Shown: positions 1 through 6,001 of the stretch, piece after piece
Position numbering within the stretch: position 1 is the stretch's first letter
Layout of the letters: each line of letters opens with the position of its first letter
NCBI GenBank assembly: GCA_964496075.1
Contig: CAZBXB010000034.1
Coordinates: 1-7,251 of the forward strand
Direction of reading: 5' to 3'
Source: UBA1372 sp964496075
Lineage (GTDB): Bacteria > Patescibacteriota > Microgenomatia > UBA12405
Length of the DNA: 7,251 bases
Position numbers and translations under genes: made by a program
The notes under the pieces: generated by a model
The model's database searches: none
What the model saw: only the letters and a program-made list of their open reading frames with translations
Told to the model about the DNA's origin: nothing

Positions 1-536
1 AGTTTATACAATCAATTGTATTGGCTGCCTCGGTGTTTGTACTTTTGTATATGTTTATAGCCCAACCTAACGAAGTTAAGGGTAGTTCGATGCTGCCAAA
101 TTTTACCGACGGGGAGTATTTACTAACTGATAAGTTGAGTTATCGATTTGGAGACCCCAAAAGGGGTGATGTAGTCGTATTTAAAGCCCCTCCAACCGAA
201 CCTTGCTCTGAAGATGAGTGTGAATACATAAAAAGGATTATCGGTGTTCCTGGTGACTCTGTTATGGTCAAAAACGGGCAGGTTTATTTAAATGGCCAGC
301 TTTTGGAAGAATTTTTCTTACCTGACGATTATATTTCTAGATCTGGAAACTTTTCTATGTATGGGGTTGAGTGGGTTTTTCCTGTAGGTCAGTATCTATG
401 TTTTGGAGATAACAGATCTCACTCAAGAGATGGTAGAGAGTTTGGTCCAGTTGATAAGAGTTTGATTGTCGGCAAGGCCTTTTTTAAATATTGGCCGGTG
501 TCATCTTTTGGGGTAGTTGAAGAGATCAGGTTTTAG
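1..536 (+). CDS. lepB: Signal peptidase I (5'-truncated by window edge)
   Basis: Membrane-anchored serine protease that removes signal peptides from exported proteins outside the cytoplasmic membrane. The frame is open to the left edge (first whole codon at 3), so the true start lies outside; a TTG at 21 falls inside the hydrophobic anchor and is not the start. The visible part begins in the transmembrane anchor (about 3-65). Box B follows as KGSSMLPNF, with the nucleophile Ser at 87-89, the serine before Met. The general-base Lys is in YIKRIIGVPGDSV (Lys codon 231-233). Box E is GDNRSHSRDGREFGPV, where the usual DSR is DGR. Two cysteines sit just before the Lys motif (PCSEDEC) and could form a disulfide on the outer face. 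The C-terminus is short, as in Gram-positive-type enzymes. The gene converges on parB; its TAG overlaps the parB TAA by 3 of 4 bases. Family assignment is secure. Confidence 0.95.
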   Translation, partial: FIQSIVLAASVFVLLYMFIAQPNEVKGSSMLPNFTDGEYLLTDKLSYRFGDPKRGDVVVFKAPPTEPCSEDECEYIKRIIGVPGDSVMVKNGQVYLNGQLLEEFFLPDDYISRSGNFSMYGVEWVFPVGQYLCFGDNRSHSRDGREFGPVDKSLIVGKAFFKYWPVSSFGVVEEIRF

Positions 537-1381
537 TCAGAGTCTGTCTCTATCAAGTCTTTGCCACAAACAGTTTTATAGAGTTTTTTGAGTTGCTCAA
601 ATCTGTCATCATTTGGTCCTTTGAATTGGAAAATTACCTTAGTAACAATGTTTGTTTGGCTAACTTTGACCGAGGTGGTTTTATTTTTAAAGAAAGACTG
701 GAAATCAGTAGAAATGACGTCTAGTCTAGATTTTAAAAATTGGGGCATGTTTTCTTTGGTAATCGGGACAGTCCCTTCCTCTATCCTACGCTTCATTCTT
801 CTGGCAATTTCTTCGGCCCGTCTGACCGAGGCCTGTTCTTTGAGAACGATTTTGTAGGCTTCAATCGTAAGTCGGACATCCTTGATACTTGCCAGAGCTC
901 TGGCATGACCTTCGGTGATGAGATTACTCAAAAGTCCATCAGTTAGAGTATCAGGTAGTTCTAGTAGTTTAAGACTATTAATAACGTACGGTACACTTTT
1001 ACCTATTTTTTGGGCAATATCTTTAGTGCCCAAACCGTAGTCTTCTTTAAGCTTAAGAAAGCTTTTAGCTCTTTCAACCGGGTTTAAATCTTTCCTTTGG
1101 ACGTTTTCAACAATGGCCATTTCTAGCATTTGTTGAGGCGTGGTTCTTTTGACGACAACAGGTACTTTTTTGATTTTTAAAAATCTGGCAGCTCGCCAAC
1201 GCCTCTCACCGGCAATGATTTGGTAGCCGGCTGGTGTTTGGGCAATGATAAGGGGTTCTAATATGCCGTGTTCTTTGATAGAGTCAATCAATTCCTTAAT
1301 AGATTCCGGATCTATATTACCTCTGGGTTGAAGTGGATTTGGTTCTAGTTTATCAACATCAATTTCGACAATATTAGTCAT
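533..1381 (-). CDS. parB: ParB/Spo0J-family chromosome partition protein
   Basis: A 282-residue DNA-binding protein of the ParB family, which in known members loads at parS, spreads as a CTP-dependent clamp and works with the ATPase ParA to segregate chromosomes. Visible motifs in order: NPLQPR (residues 15-20), the CTP-binding motif GERRWRAA (58-65), ENVQRKDLNPVE (92-103), a helix-turn-helix around 118-140 (DIAQKIGKSVPYV), and GHARAL (158-163) in the central domain. The remainder (about 225-282) matches the position of the C-terminal dimerisation domain. The start is well fixed: an in-frame TAA lies two codons upstream of the ATG. No Shine-Dalgarno is present; the ATG is preceded by TTAAATT. 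It lies 46 bases after rpmA with no clear promoter, so it is probably co-transcribed. No parA and no convincing parS are in the window. The stop overlaps that of lepB on the other strand. Confidence 0.95.
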   Translation of the reverse strand: MTNIVEIDVDKLEPNPLQPRGNIDPESIKELIDSIKEHGILEPLIIAQTPAGYQIIAGERRWRAARFLKIKKVPVVVKRTTPQQMLEMAIVENVQRKDLNPVERAKSFLKLKEDYGLGTKDIAQKIGKSVPYVINSLKLLELPDTLTDGLLSNLITEGHARALASIKDVRLTIEAYKIVLKEQASVRRAEEIARRMKRRIEEGTVPITKENMPQFLKSRLDVISTDFQSFFKNKTTSVKVSQTNIVTKVIFQFKGPNDDRFEQLKKLYKTVCGKDLIETDSD

Positions 1382-1427
1382 AATTTAAGACTACCATGAA
1401 AATGTTGGTGAAAAAAGAAGGGGTGAG

Positions 1428-1679
1428 TTAAGCTTTGACAACAGAAACGTATTTCTTACCTAGTTTCTGGGTGAACTTTACCAAGCCATCTTTGACGGCA
1501 TAAATGGTGAAATCTCTACCAAGCTTGGTACCAGGACCACTATGAAATTTTGAGCCAACTTGTCTGACAATAATGTTGCCATTTTTAACTACTTGACTGC
1601 CAAACAGCTTGACTCCACGCCTTTTGCCTGGTCGATTGGATTTTTGTCTTGTTTTTCCTTGAGATTTTGTATGTGCCAT
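1428..1679 (-). CDS. rpmA: 50S ribosomal protein L27 (bL27)
   Basis: Small basic protein of the large ribosomal subunit whose N-terminal tail reaches the peptidyl transferase centre and helps position tRNA. It is 83 residues, a normal length. It starts MAH and contains the family core GVKLFGSQVV, then NGNIIVRQVGSKFHSGPG and the late VKDGLVKF. The start agrees with the family's mature N-terminus: there is no Firmicutes-type N-terminal extension needing cleavage by the protease Prp, and no prp/ysxB gene lies between rplU and rpmA. The tail differs from the common AHKKGGGS form (AHTKSQGKTRQKS), but remains very basic. Only two bases separate it from the rplU stop, so the two are translationally linked. 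No Shine-Dalgarno is seen. Confidence 0.96.
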   Translation of the reverse strand: MAHTKSQGKTRQKSNRPGKRRGVKLFGSQVVKNGNIIVRQVGSKFHSGPGTKLGRDFTIYAVKDGLVKFTQKLGKKYVSVVKA

Positions 1680-1681
1680 GT

Positions 1682-2008
1682 TTACTTGGCTTTTTTAAGA
1701 GTAATTTTAATAATTTTTATATCAGTTAATTGAGGTCGAAAACCCATAGTTTTTCGATATCTTGATTTGGCTTTGTATTTAAAAATTTTAAGTTTTGTAC
1801 CTTGATAATGCTTAACAATTTGATAAGAAACTTGGGCATTTTTAACGTAGGGAGTGCCGACACTAACCTTGTCTTCGTCGACCATCAAAAGGACTTTGTT
1901 GGTTTTTAGTTTTTCTTCTGGTTTACCATCAATTTTGTCGATAGTTATGGTGTCATTTTCAGAAACAAATGATTGGTGTCCAGAGATGTCTAAAACGGCG
2001 TATTTCAT
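1682..2008 (-). CDS. rplU: 50S ribosomal protein L21 (bL21)
   Basis: Large-subunit ribosomal protein that binds 23S rRNA. It is 108 residues, close to the usual 100-105. The N-terminus MKYAVLDISGHQ matches the family's YAVIKTGGKQ strand with substitutions. The centre has KVLLMV and VGTPYVKNAQV, and the basic C-terminal rRNA-binding signature appears as KIFKYKAKSRYRKTMGFRPQLT (shown in part; the usual GHRQ is GFRP). The start is fixed by an in-frame TAA three codons upstream. An extended -10 promoter (TGCTATAAT) ends 8 bases before the ATG, so transcripts from it would be essentially leaderless. It forms a pair with rpmA 2 bases downstream. Confidence 0.95.
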   Translation of the reverse strand: MKYAVLDISGHQSFVSENDTITIDKIDGKPEEKLKTNKVLLMVDEDKVSVGTPYVKNAQVSYQIVKHYQGTKLKIFKYKAKSRYRKTMGFRPQLTDIKIIKITLKKAK

Positions 2009-2016
2009 ACTTTTCG

Positions 2017-2044
2017 ATTATAGCACAAAGCTAACTGAATACAA
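2017..2044 (-). promoter_or_regulatory. Extended -10 promoter for rplU-rpmA(-parB)
   Basis: The minus strand reads TGCTATAAT, a perfect -10 hexamer (2017-2022) with the TGn extension (2023-2025). A weak -35-like TTGTAT lies at 2039-2044 with a 16-base spacer (3 of 6 consensus matches). It overlaps the 3' end and stop codon of rodA. The expected start point, 6-9 bases after the hexamer, falls at about 2011-2008, on or just before the rplU ATG, predicting a leaderless mRNA. Not tested experimentally. Confidence 0.6.
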
Positions 2045-3026
2045 TTCCTAAGGATATTAACAAGGAAATTATAGATGAACCACCGACAGAAATAAAAGGG
2101 AGGGGCATGCCAGTGACCGGCAATATGCCAATATTGGTACCAACATTAATGAAAACTTGGCTCCAAATTTGGATAGCAGTGATGAGGGTAAAAATAAAAT
2201 ATTCGGGATTGTTTTTATTTTGATATGCTTTTTCAATCAATGACTTAATCAGAACTATGTAGGTAGAAAGTAATAAAAAAGCACCAATCAGACCAAGTTC
2301 TTCTGTAAGAGCGGCAAAAACAAAATCAGTATGTTTTTCGGGAAGAAAAAGAAGCTGACCTTGTGTGCCTTGTTTGTAACCTTTACCAAAGATGCCAGCT
2401 GAGCCGATAGCGATTTTTGATTGGATGAGATTGTAACCTTTGCCAAGCGGGTCACTTTGGGGGTTGGCAAAAGATAAGATTCTTGATCTTTGATAATCTT
2501 TTAACCCGAATTTCCAGACGAGTGGTGAGGCGACCAGAAAAACGGCCATTAAAATAAGTATGTGTTTCCTGGTGGTTTGATTGTAAAAAAATAAGGGAGT
2601 GATCATCAAAAACATAAATACGGCACTGCCCAAATCTGGCTGTAATAAAGTTATTAAGACGGGCGGAATAATTAATAGATGATTTTGAGTTGATGCTAGT
2701 ATGGTCGCCAACCAAGGTTTGATAATTTCTGATGGTTGAAGTCTAAAAAAACCTATACCAATCCATCTTCTTGAGCCTCGGACGTTTGAACTTAAAAATA
2801 TTGGAGCTGCTAGAAGTAAACAAGAAGCAATTAAAATTAGCCATTTGTTGTACTTAATCTGTTTGAGATTAATATTCTGACTGACGCCAAAAAGAGTGGC
2901 ACCGATGGTCCAGGAAAACAATTGCTTGAGGATTGATTGGGGGGCAAGCGAAGAGGTAATAAGCATATTGAAACAAAAAAGTGAAATAAGACATATTAAA
3001 ACTGTGGTAAAGTGACTTTTTCCCAT
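2031..3026 (-). CDS. rodA: RodA/FtsW-family SEDS peptidoglycan polymerase (RodA-like)
   Basis: Polytopic membrane protein of the SEDS family, which polymerises lipid II into glycan strands together with a class B penicillin-binding protein (none in the window). It is 331 residues, shorter than the roughly 370-420 usual. Visible signatures: GSRRWIGIG followed by QPSEIIKP (residues 84-104), QPDLGSA (129-135), FANPQSDPLGKGYNLIQS (186-203), LPEKHTDFVFA (228-238) with the family's presumed catalytic Asp at 234, and GMPLPFISVGGSS (306-318; the usual Tyr is Val). Many hydrophobic segments cover the rest. The SDPLGKGYN and HTDF features favour RodA over FtsW. The start is fixed by an in-frame TAA two codons upstream. 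It lies 11 bases after ileS, so it is co-transcribed. The protein stops right after the last membrane segment, without the usual basic tail, where the rplU promoter begins. Confidence 0.92.
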   Translation of the reverse strand: MGKSHFTTVLICLISLFCFNMLITSSLAPQSILKQLFSWTIGATLFGVSQNINLKQIKYNKWLILIASCLLLAAPIFLSSNVRGSRRWIGIGFFRLQPSEIIKPWLATILASTQNHLLIIPPVLITLLQPDLGSAVFMFLMITPLFFYNQTTRKHILILMAVFLVASPLVWKFGLKDYQRSRILSFANPQSDPLGKGYNLIQSKIAIGSAGIFGKGYKQGTQGQLLFLPEKHTDFVFAALTEELGLIGAFLLLSTYIVLIKSLIEKAYQNKNNPEYFIFTLITAIQIWSQVFINVGTNIGILPVTGMPLPFISVGGSSIISLLISLGIVFS

Positions 3027-3037
3027 GATTTAATTTA

Positions 3038-5848
3038 CTATAGCTTGTTTATTTTAAGTTGGTTTGATTTTTGGATAGATATGGCTGAAGTCTTTTGAAG
3101 CAATTCGTCCTCAAATTCTTTAGGCCAATCTGGTGCCTGGATAGTTATTTTGTCGGATGGATTTAAATTGGCTTCTTTTCTTAAAACCTGAATTTGTCTG
3201 ATCATATTTCTTAAATCCCCTTCCCTGCCAAGCTGTGGGGTGATATTTATATCTAGATCTACCTTCAATTTATTTTTCTTGAGGTTAAATTCAATTTGTT
3301 TTATGTTTAGCTCGTTTTCTATGATTTGAGACAAATCATCTGAGGGTTGTTGTGTTGATTGTATGTCTATGGTGGCTTTTGCCAAGGGTTGTCTAGTGCT
3401 TATATTATTAGTTTTTCTAAGCATGTTACCTTGTTCGCAGATTTGTCTAACTAAATTCATCTGATCTAAAAGTTGCTGATCATATTTTTCGGTTGGGGGA
3501 TACGTTTCTAAGTGAACCGATTGTGAAACTTGATCACCAAAGATGTCGCCAGCTAGTTTTTGCCAAAGATAGTCTGTGATAAATGGTATTACCGGAGCAA
3601 CGGTTTTTGTAAATTGAATTAACACATTCCAAAGAGTCTGAAGAGCCTGTTTGTCACCATCAACGAAGCGTTGTCTGGATTGCCTTATATACCACCTGGA
3701 TAGGTTTTCAATAAACGGCTGGATTAATCTAGTAGTTTGGGGTATGTTGTATTTTTCGATTTGAGTTGAAAAATCTGAGGTTAACTGTTTTGTTTTTTCA
3801 ACAATCCACCTATCGAGGATATTGGTCGAGTCGGACTTGTTGAGTTGTGGTTGCCAATTGTGAAGATTGGCATAAGTAACAAGGTATTTGTATGTATTGT
3901 AAAGAGGTAAGAGAATTGTTTTTACCTTTTCGGCAATTTCGTTTTCGTTTATTTTTATATTCTCTCCCAACATGACAACACTTTCCATAAAATAGAGTCT
4001 TAGGGCCTCTCCGCCATACTTTTCTATAACCATTTTTGGATCTGGGTAGTTGTTGAAAAGTTTACTCATTTTTCGTCCATCTTTCCCCATAATTACACCA
4101 GTTACTACACAGTTTTTGAAGGATGGTTTGCCAAAAAGGGCGTTTGATATGACATGGAGGGTGTAAAACCAACCTCTTGTTTGAGCAATGTATTCAATTA
4201 TGTAATCGGCTGGAAATTCTTTGTCAAATTTATCTTTGTCCTGAAAAGGATAGTGTCTTTCTCCATATGGCATTGAGCCAGACTCAAACCAGCAATCTAA
4301 CACCTCCGGGACTCGGTTGACTTGCTTGCCACAGTCCGGACATTTGACAGTTACAAGGTCTATGTCTGGTTTGTGGAGATTGGTGACTTTTTGACCAGAC
4401 ATTTTTTCTAATTCTTTAATAGATTCAGGAACAAAACGATAGCCACACTGACACTCCCAAACAGGTAATGGCGAAGCCCAATATCTTGATCTAGATAGGC
4501 ACCAGTCCGGGGCTGTTTTAATCCCCTGTTTGAATCGGCCTGTTTTTATGTGTTGTGGTACCCAATTAATTTGCTTGTTCGTATCAAGCATAGTTTGTCT
4601 TATTTGATCTATTTTTAGGTACCAGGCGATTTGACTCTTATAGATTAGGGGTGTTTGACATCGGTAGCAAAAGGGGTAGCTGTGTTTTATTTTTTCTGTT
4701 TTAAAAAGGAGATTTTTGTTTTTTAGATCCTCAATAATAGGAGCGTCGGCTTTTTTGACAAAAAGACCGGAGAAATCAGAGACTTTGTCGACCATTTTAC
4801 CCTCTTCATCGACATGATCGATTGAAGATAGTTTTTCTTGTTTACCAAATTCAAAGTCTTCTTCACCGAAAGAAGGAGCTATGTGAACAACGCCGGTTCC
4901 GTCTTCCATGGAGACAAAATCACCGTGGTATATTTTATAGTCATTTTCAGAAACCGAATCTAGATAGTAGTCGTATAAGGGTTTGTATGAAAGACCAATT
5001 AGCTTGCTTCCCAAAAATGTGTCAAGTTGTTTGTATTCCAGGTCTTTAAAAACATGAGAAATTCTTTTTTTGGCAACTATTAGTTTTTCACCTTGATAAT
5101 CAACGGTGGTATATTTTTCTTTTTTATCAATTGCTAGGGCGAGATTGCCCGGAAGGGTCCAGGGCGTAGTTGTCCAAGCCATAAGACTTCTACCATCATC
5201 TAGTTTAAATTTAATAAAGACGGCCGGGTCTTCAACCATTTTGTAGGAATTGTCCATGGCTATTTCAAAGTTGGATAGTGGTGTGGCACAATGAGGACAA
5301 TAAAGTGAAGTTCTTTTTCCCTTATATATGAGGCCTTTTTTATAAATCTGAGCGAAGACCCACATAACTGTTTCCATGTAATCTAGATCCATTGTTTTGT
5401 AGGCGTTTTTGAAATCTACCCACCGACCTATATGGTCTATGTACCATTCCCACTCTTGAGAGACGTTAGTGACATATGAATAACACTCGTCTATGTATTT
5501 TTTTATACCGATTCTTTCAATGTCCTTTTTTGATTTCAAGCCAAGTTTTTTCTCTACTTTGTTTTCAGTTGGTAGACCATGACAATCCCAGCCCCAAACC
5601 CTTTTACCTTTCATGGTCCAATATCTAGGAATCAAATCTTTGGCTATGCTTGGTAATAGATTGCCGTGGTGAGGAAAACCGGTTATAAAAGGGGGACCGT
5701 CGTAGAAGGTATAGGTGTTATCGGCAGGTCTGGACTCGACAGATTTTTCAAATATTTTATTCTTTTTCCAAAAATCTATTATGTCGTTTTCAATTTCCGG
5801 AAAACTTATTTGACTCTCAACTGGTTTAAATTTGTTTTTATTATCCAT
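3038..5848 (-). CDS. ileS: Isoleucyl-tRNA synthetase, eukaryote-like (type 2)
   Basis: Cytoplasmic class I synthetase that charges tRNA-Ile and edits misactivated valine. It is 936 residues, compact against about 1030 for type 2 enzymes. Order: PPFITGFPHHGN (residues 52-63, the HIGH-type motif with final His replaced by Asn), WGWDCHGLPTE (85-95), editing domain with TTTPWTLPGN (226-235) and GTGVVHIAPSFGEEDF (317-332), APDWCLSRSRYW (447-458), VLDCWFESGSMPY (516-528), then KMSKL (593-597, usual KMSKR/S). The anticodon-binding domain includes SRWYIRQSRQRF (717-728). Four CxxC/CxC pairs (C184/C187, C394/C397, C466/C468, C503/C506) fit the two structural zincs of type 2 enzymes; the C-terminal zinc finger of the E. 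coli type is absent. TAA directly precedes the ATG, fixing the start. No Shine-Dalgarno is present. A terminator hairpin ends 8 bases upstream, suggesting attenuation. Confidence 0.97.
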   Translation of the reverse strand: MDNKNKFKPVESQISFPEIENDIIDFWKKNKIFEKSVESRPADNTYTFYDGPPFITGFPHHGNLLPSIAKDLIPRYWTMKGKRVWGWDCHGLPTENKVEKKLGLKSKKDIERIGIKKYIDECYSYVTNVSQEWEWYIDHIGRWVDFKNAYKTMDLDYMETVMWVFAQIYKKGLIYKGKRTSLYCPHCATPLSNFEIAMDNSYKMVEDPAVFIKFKLDDGRSLMAWTTTPWTLPGNLALAIDKKEKYTTVDYQGEKLIVAKKRISHVFKDLEYKQLDTFLGSKLIGLSYKPLYDYYLDSVSENDYKIYHGDFVSMEDGTGVVHIAPSFGEEDFEFGKQEKLSSIDHVDEEGKMVDKVSDFSGLFVKKADAPIIEDLKNKNLLFKTEKIKHSYPFCYRCQTPLIYKSQIAWYLKIDQIRQTMLDTNKQINWVPQHIKTGRFKQGIKTAPDWCLSRSRYWASPLPVWECQCGYRFVPESIKELEKMSGQKVTNLHKPDIDLVTVKCPDCGKQVNRVPEVLDCWFESGSMPYGERHYPFQDKDKFDKEFPADYIIEYIAQTRGWFYTLHVISNALFGKPSFKNCVVTGVIMGKDGRKMSKLFNNYPDPKMVIEKYGGEALRLYFMESVVMLGENIKINENEIAEKVKTILLPLYNTYKYLVTYANLHNWQPQLNKSDSTNILDRWIVEKTKQLTSDFSTQIEKYNIPQTTRLIQPFIENLSRWYIRQSRQRFVDGDKQALQTLWNVLIQFTKTVAPVIPFITDYLWQKLAGDIFGDQVSQSVHLETYPPTEKYDQQLLDQMNLVRQICEQGNMLRKTNNISTRQPLAKATIDIQSTQQPSDDLSQIIENELNIKQIEFNLKKNKLKVDLDINITPQLGREGDLRNMIRQIQVLRKEANLNPSDKITIQAPDWPKEFEDELLQKTSAISIQKSNQLKINKL

Positions 5849-5856
5849 TTATTAAC

Positions 5857-5882
5857 AAAAAAAATCCCGTTATCGGGACTTT
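5857..5882 (-). terminator. Intrinsic terminator / attenuator directly before ileS
   Basis: On the minus strand TCCCG-ATAA-CGGGA (5878-5865) is a perfect 5-bp GC-rich stem with a 4-base loop. It is followed at once by eight T's (5864-5857). Flanking AAAG/TTTT can lengthen the stem. The T-run ends 8 bases before the ileS ATG. It may end ftsZ transcripts, but it also lies inside the leader made from the promoter at 5956-5964, so ileS expression from that promoter must pass it. Confidence 0.8.
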
Positions 5883-5884
5883 AT

Positions 5885-5907
5885 AGACCGCCAAAAATCT
5901 GCGGTCT
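5885..5907 (-). promoter_or_regulatory. Leader hairpin 1 between leader ORF stop and terminator
   Basis: The minus strand carries AGACCGC (5907-5901), a 9-base loop AGATTTTTG, and GCGGTCT (5891-5885): a perfect 7-bp stem with five G-C pairs. It begins two bases after the stop codon of the small leader ORF and ends two bases before the extended terminator stem. A ribosome sitting at the end of the leader ORF would cover its 5' arm, which is the expected position for a pause or protector hairpin in attenuation. Its role is inferred. Confidence 0.6.
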
Positions 5908-5909
5908 TT

Positions 5910-5945
5910 TCAAATGATAACTTTTATATTTTGTAATTTGGTCAT
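5910..5945 (-). CDS. Putative isoleucine-rich leader peptide of ileS (11 codons)
   Basis: The minus strand reads ATG ACC AAA TTA CAA, then AAT ATA AAA GTT ATC ATT TGA, giving MTKLQNIKVII. Three of the last five codons are Ile (ATA 5927-5925, ATC 5918-5916, ATT 5915-5913), and two of them immediately precede the stop. The ATG lies about 4 bases after the start point predicted from the extended -10 at 5956-5964, so the leader ORF would be nearly leaderless, like rplU. Hairpin 1, a terminator and then ileS follow. By analogy with known leader-peptide attenuators (his, trp, ilv, pheS), scarce charged tRNA-Ile would stall the ribosome here and alter folding of the downstream hairpins. ORFs this short can arise by chance in AT-rich DNA, and Ile codons are common there; the case rests on position and neighbours. 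Confidence 0.5.
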   Translation of the reverse strand: MTKLQNIKVII

Positions 5946-5955
5946 TACTGAGTTT

Positions 5956-5964
5956 ATTATAACA
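5956..5964 (-). promoter_or_regulatory. Extended -10 promoter for ileS leader
   Basis: The minus strand reads TGTTATAAT: perfect TATAAT at 5956-5961 with TGn at 5962-5964. The -35 region is poor (CCAACA at 5979-5984 with a 17-base spacer), which is common for extended -10 promoters. The expected start is near 5949, giving a leader of about 100 bases containing the small Ile-rich ORF, hairpin 1 and the terminator. The element has the same form as the rplU promoter (TGCTATAAT), which supports both. Confidence 0.6.
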
Positions 5965-5982
5965 AAAATAAATATTTTTGTT
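5961..5982. repeat. 22-bp AT palindrome over the ileS promoter (candidate operator)
   Basis: AACAAAAATA (5961-5970) and TATTTTTGTT (5973-5982) are perfect inverted repeats separated by AA. The palindrome covers the TGn element and spacer of the extended -10 promoter, where a bound repressor would block RNA polymerase. All-AT arms make it a poor terminator for ftsZ. Operator function is inferred. Confidence 0.4.
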
Positions 5983-6001
5983 GGTTCGTTAAGGATGGTA
6001 G

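Noticed and set aside
21..23. TTG as start codon of lepB
   Set aside because: The frame is open to the window edge and this codon lies inside the membrane anchor; the real start is outside.
588..857. Plus-strand open frames opposite parB, rplU, ileS and ftsZ
   Set aside because: They lie fully or almost fully antisense to well-supported genes and show no recognisable motifs or initiation signals.
5841..5849. DnaA-box-like TTATCCATT
   Set aside because: It has 7 of 9 matches, is a single copy and lies over the ileS start codon; no cluster or origin features.
5910..5912. TGA recoding (as in Gracilibacteria/SR1)
   Set aside because: All seven main genes read through without in-frame TGA and use TAA or TAG stops; the leader ORF stop is a normal TGA.
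5849..5949. T-box riboswitch upstream of ileS
   Set aside because: The leader is only about 100 bases, and the conserved T-box sequence (AGGGTGGNACCGCG) is absent; GACCGC in hairpin 1 is only a partial likeness.
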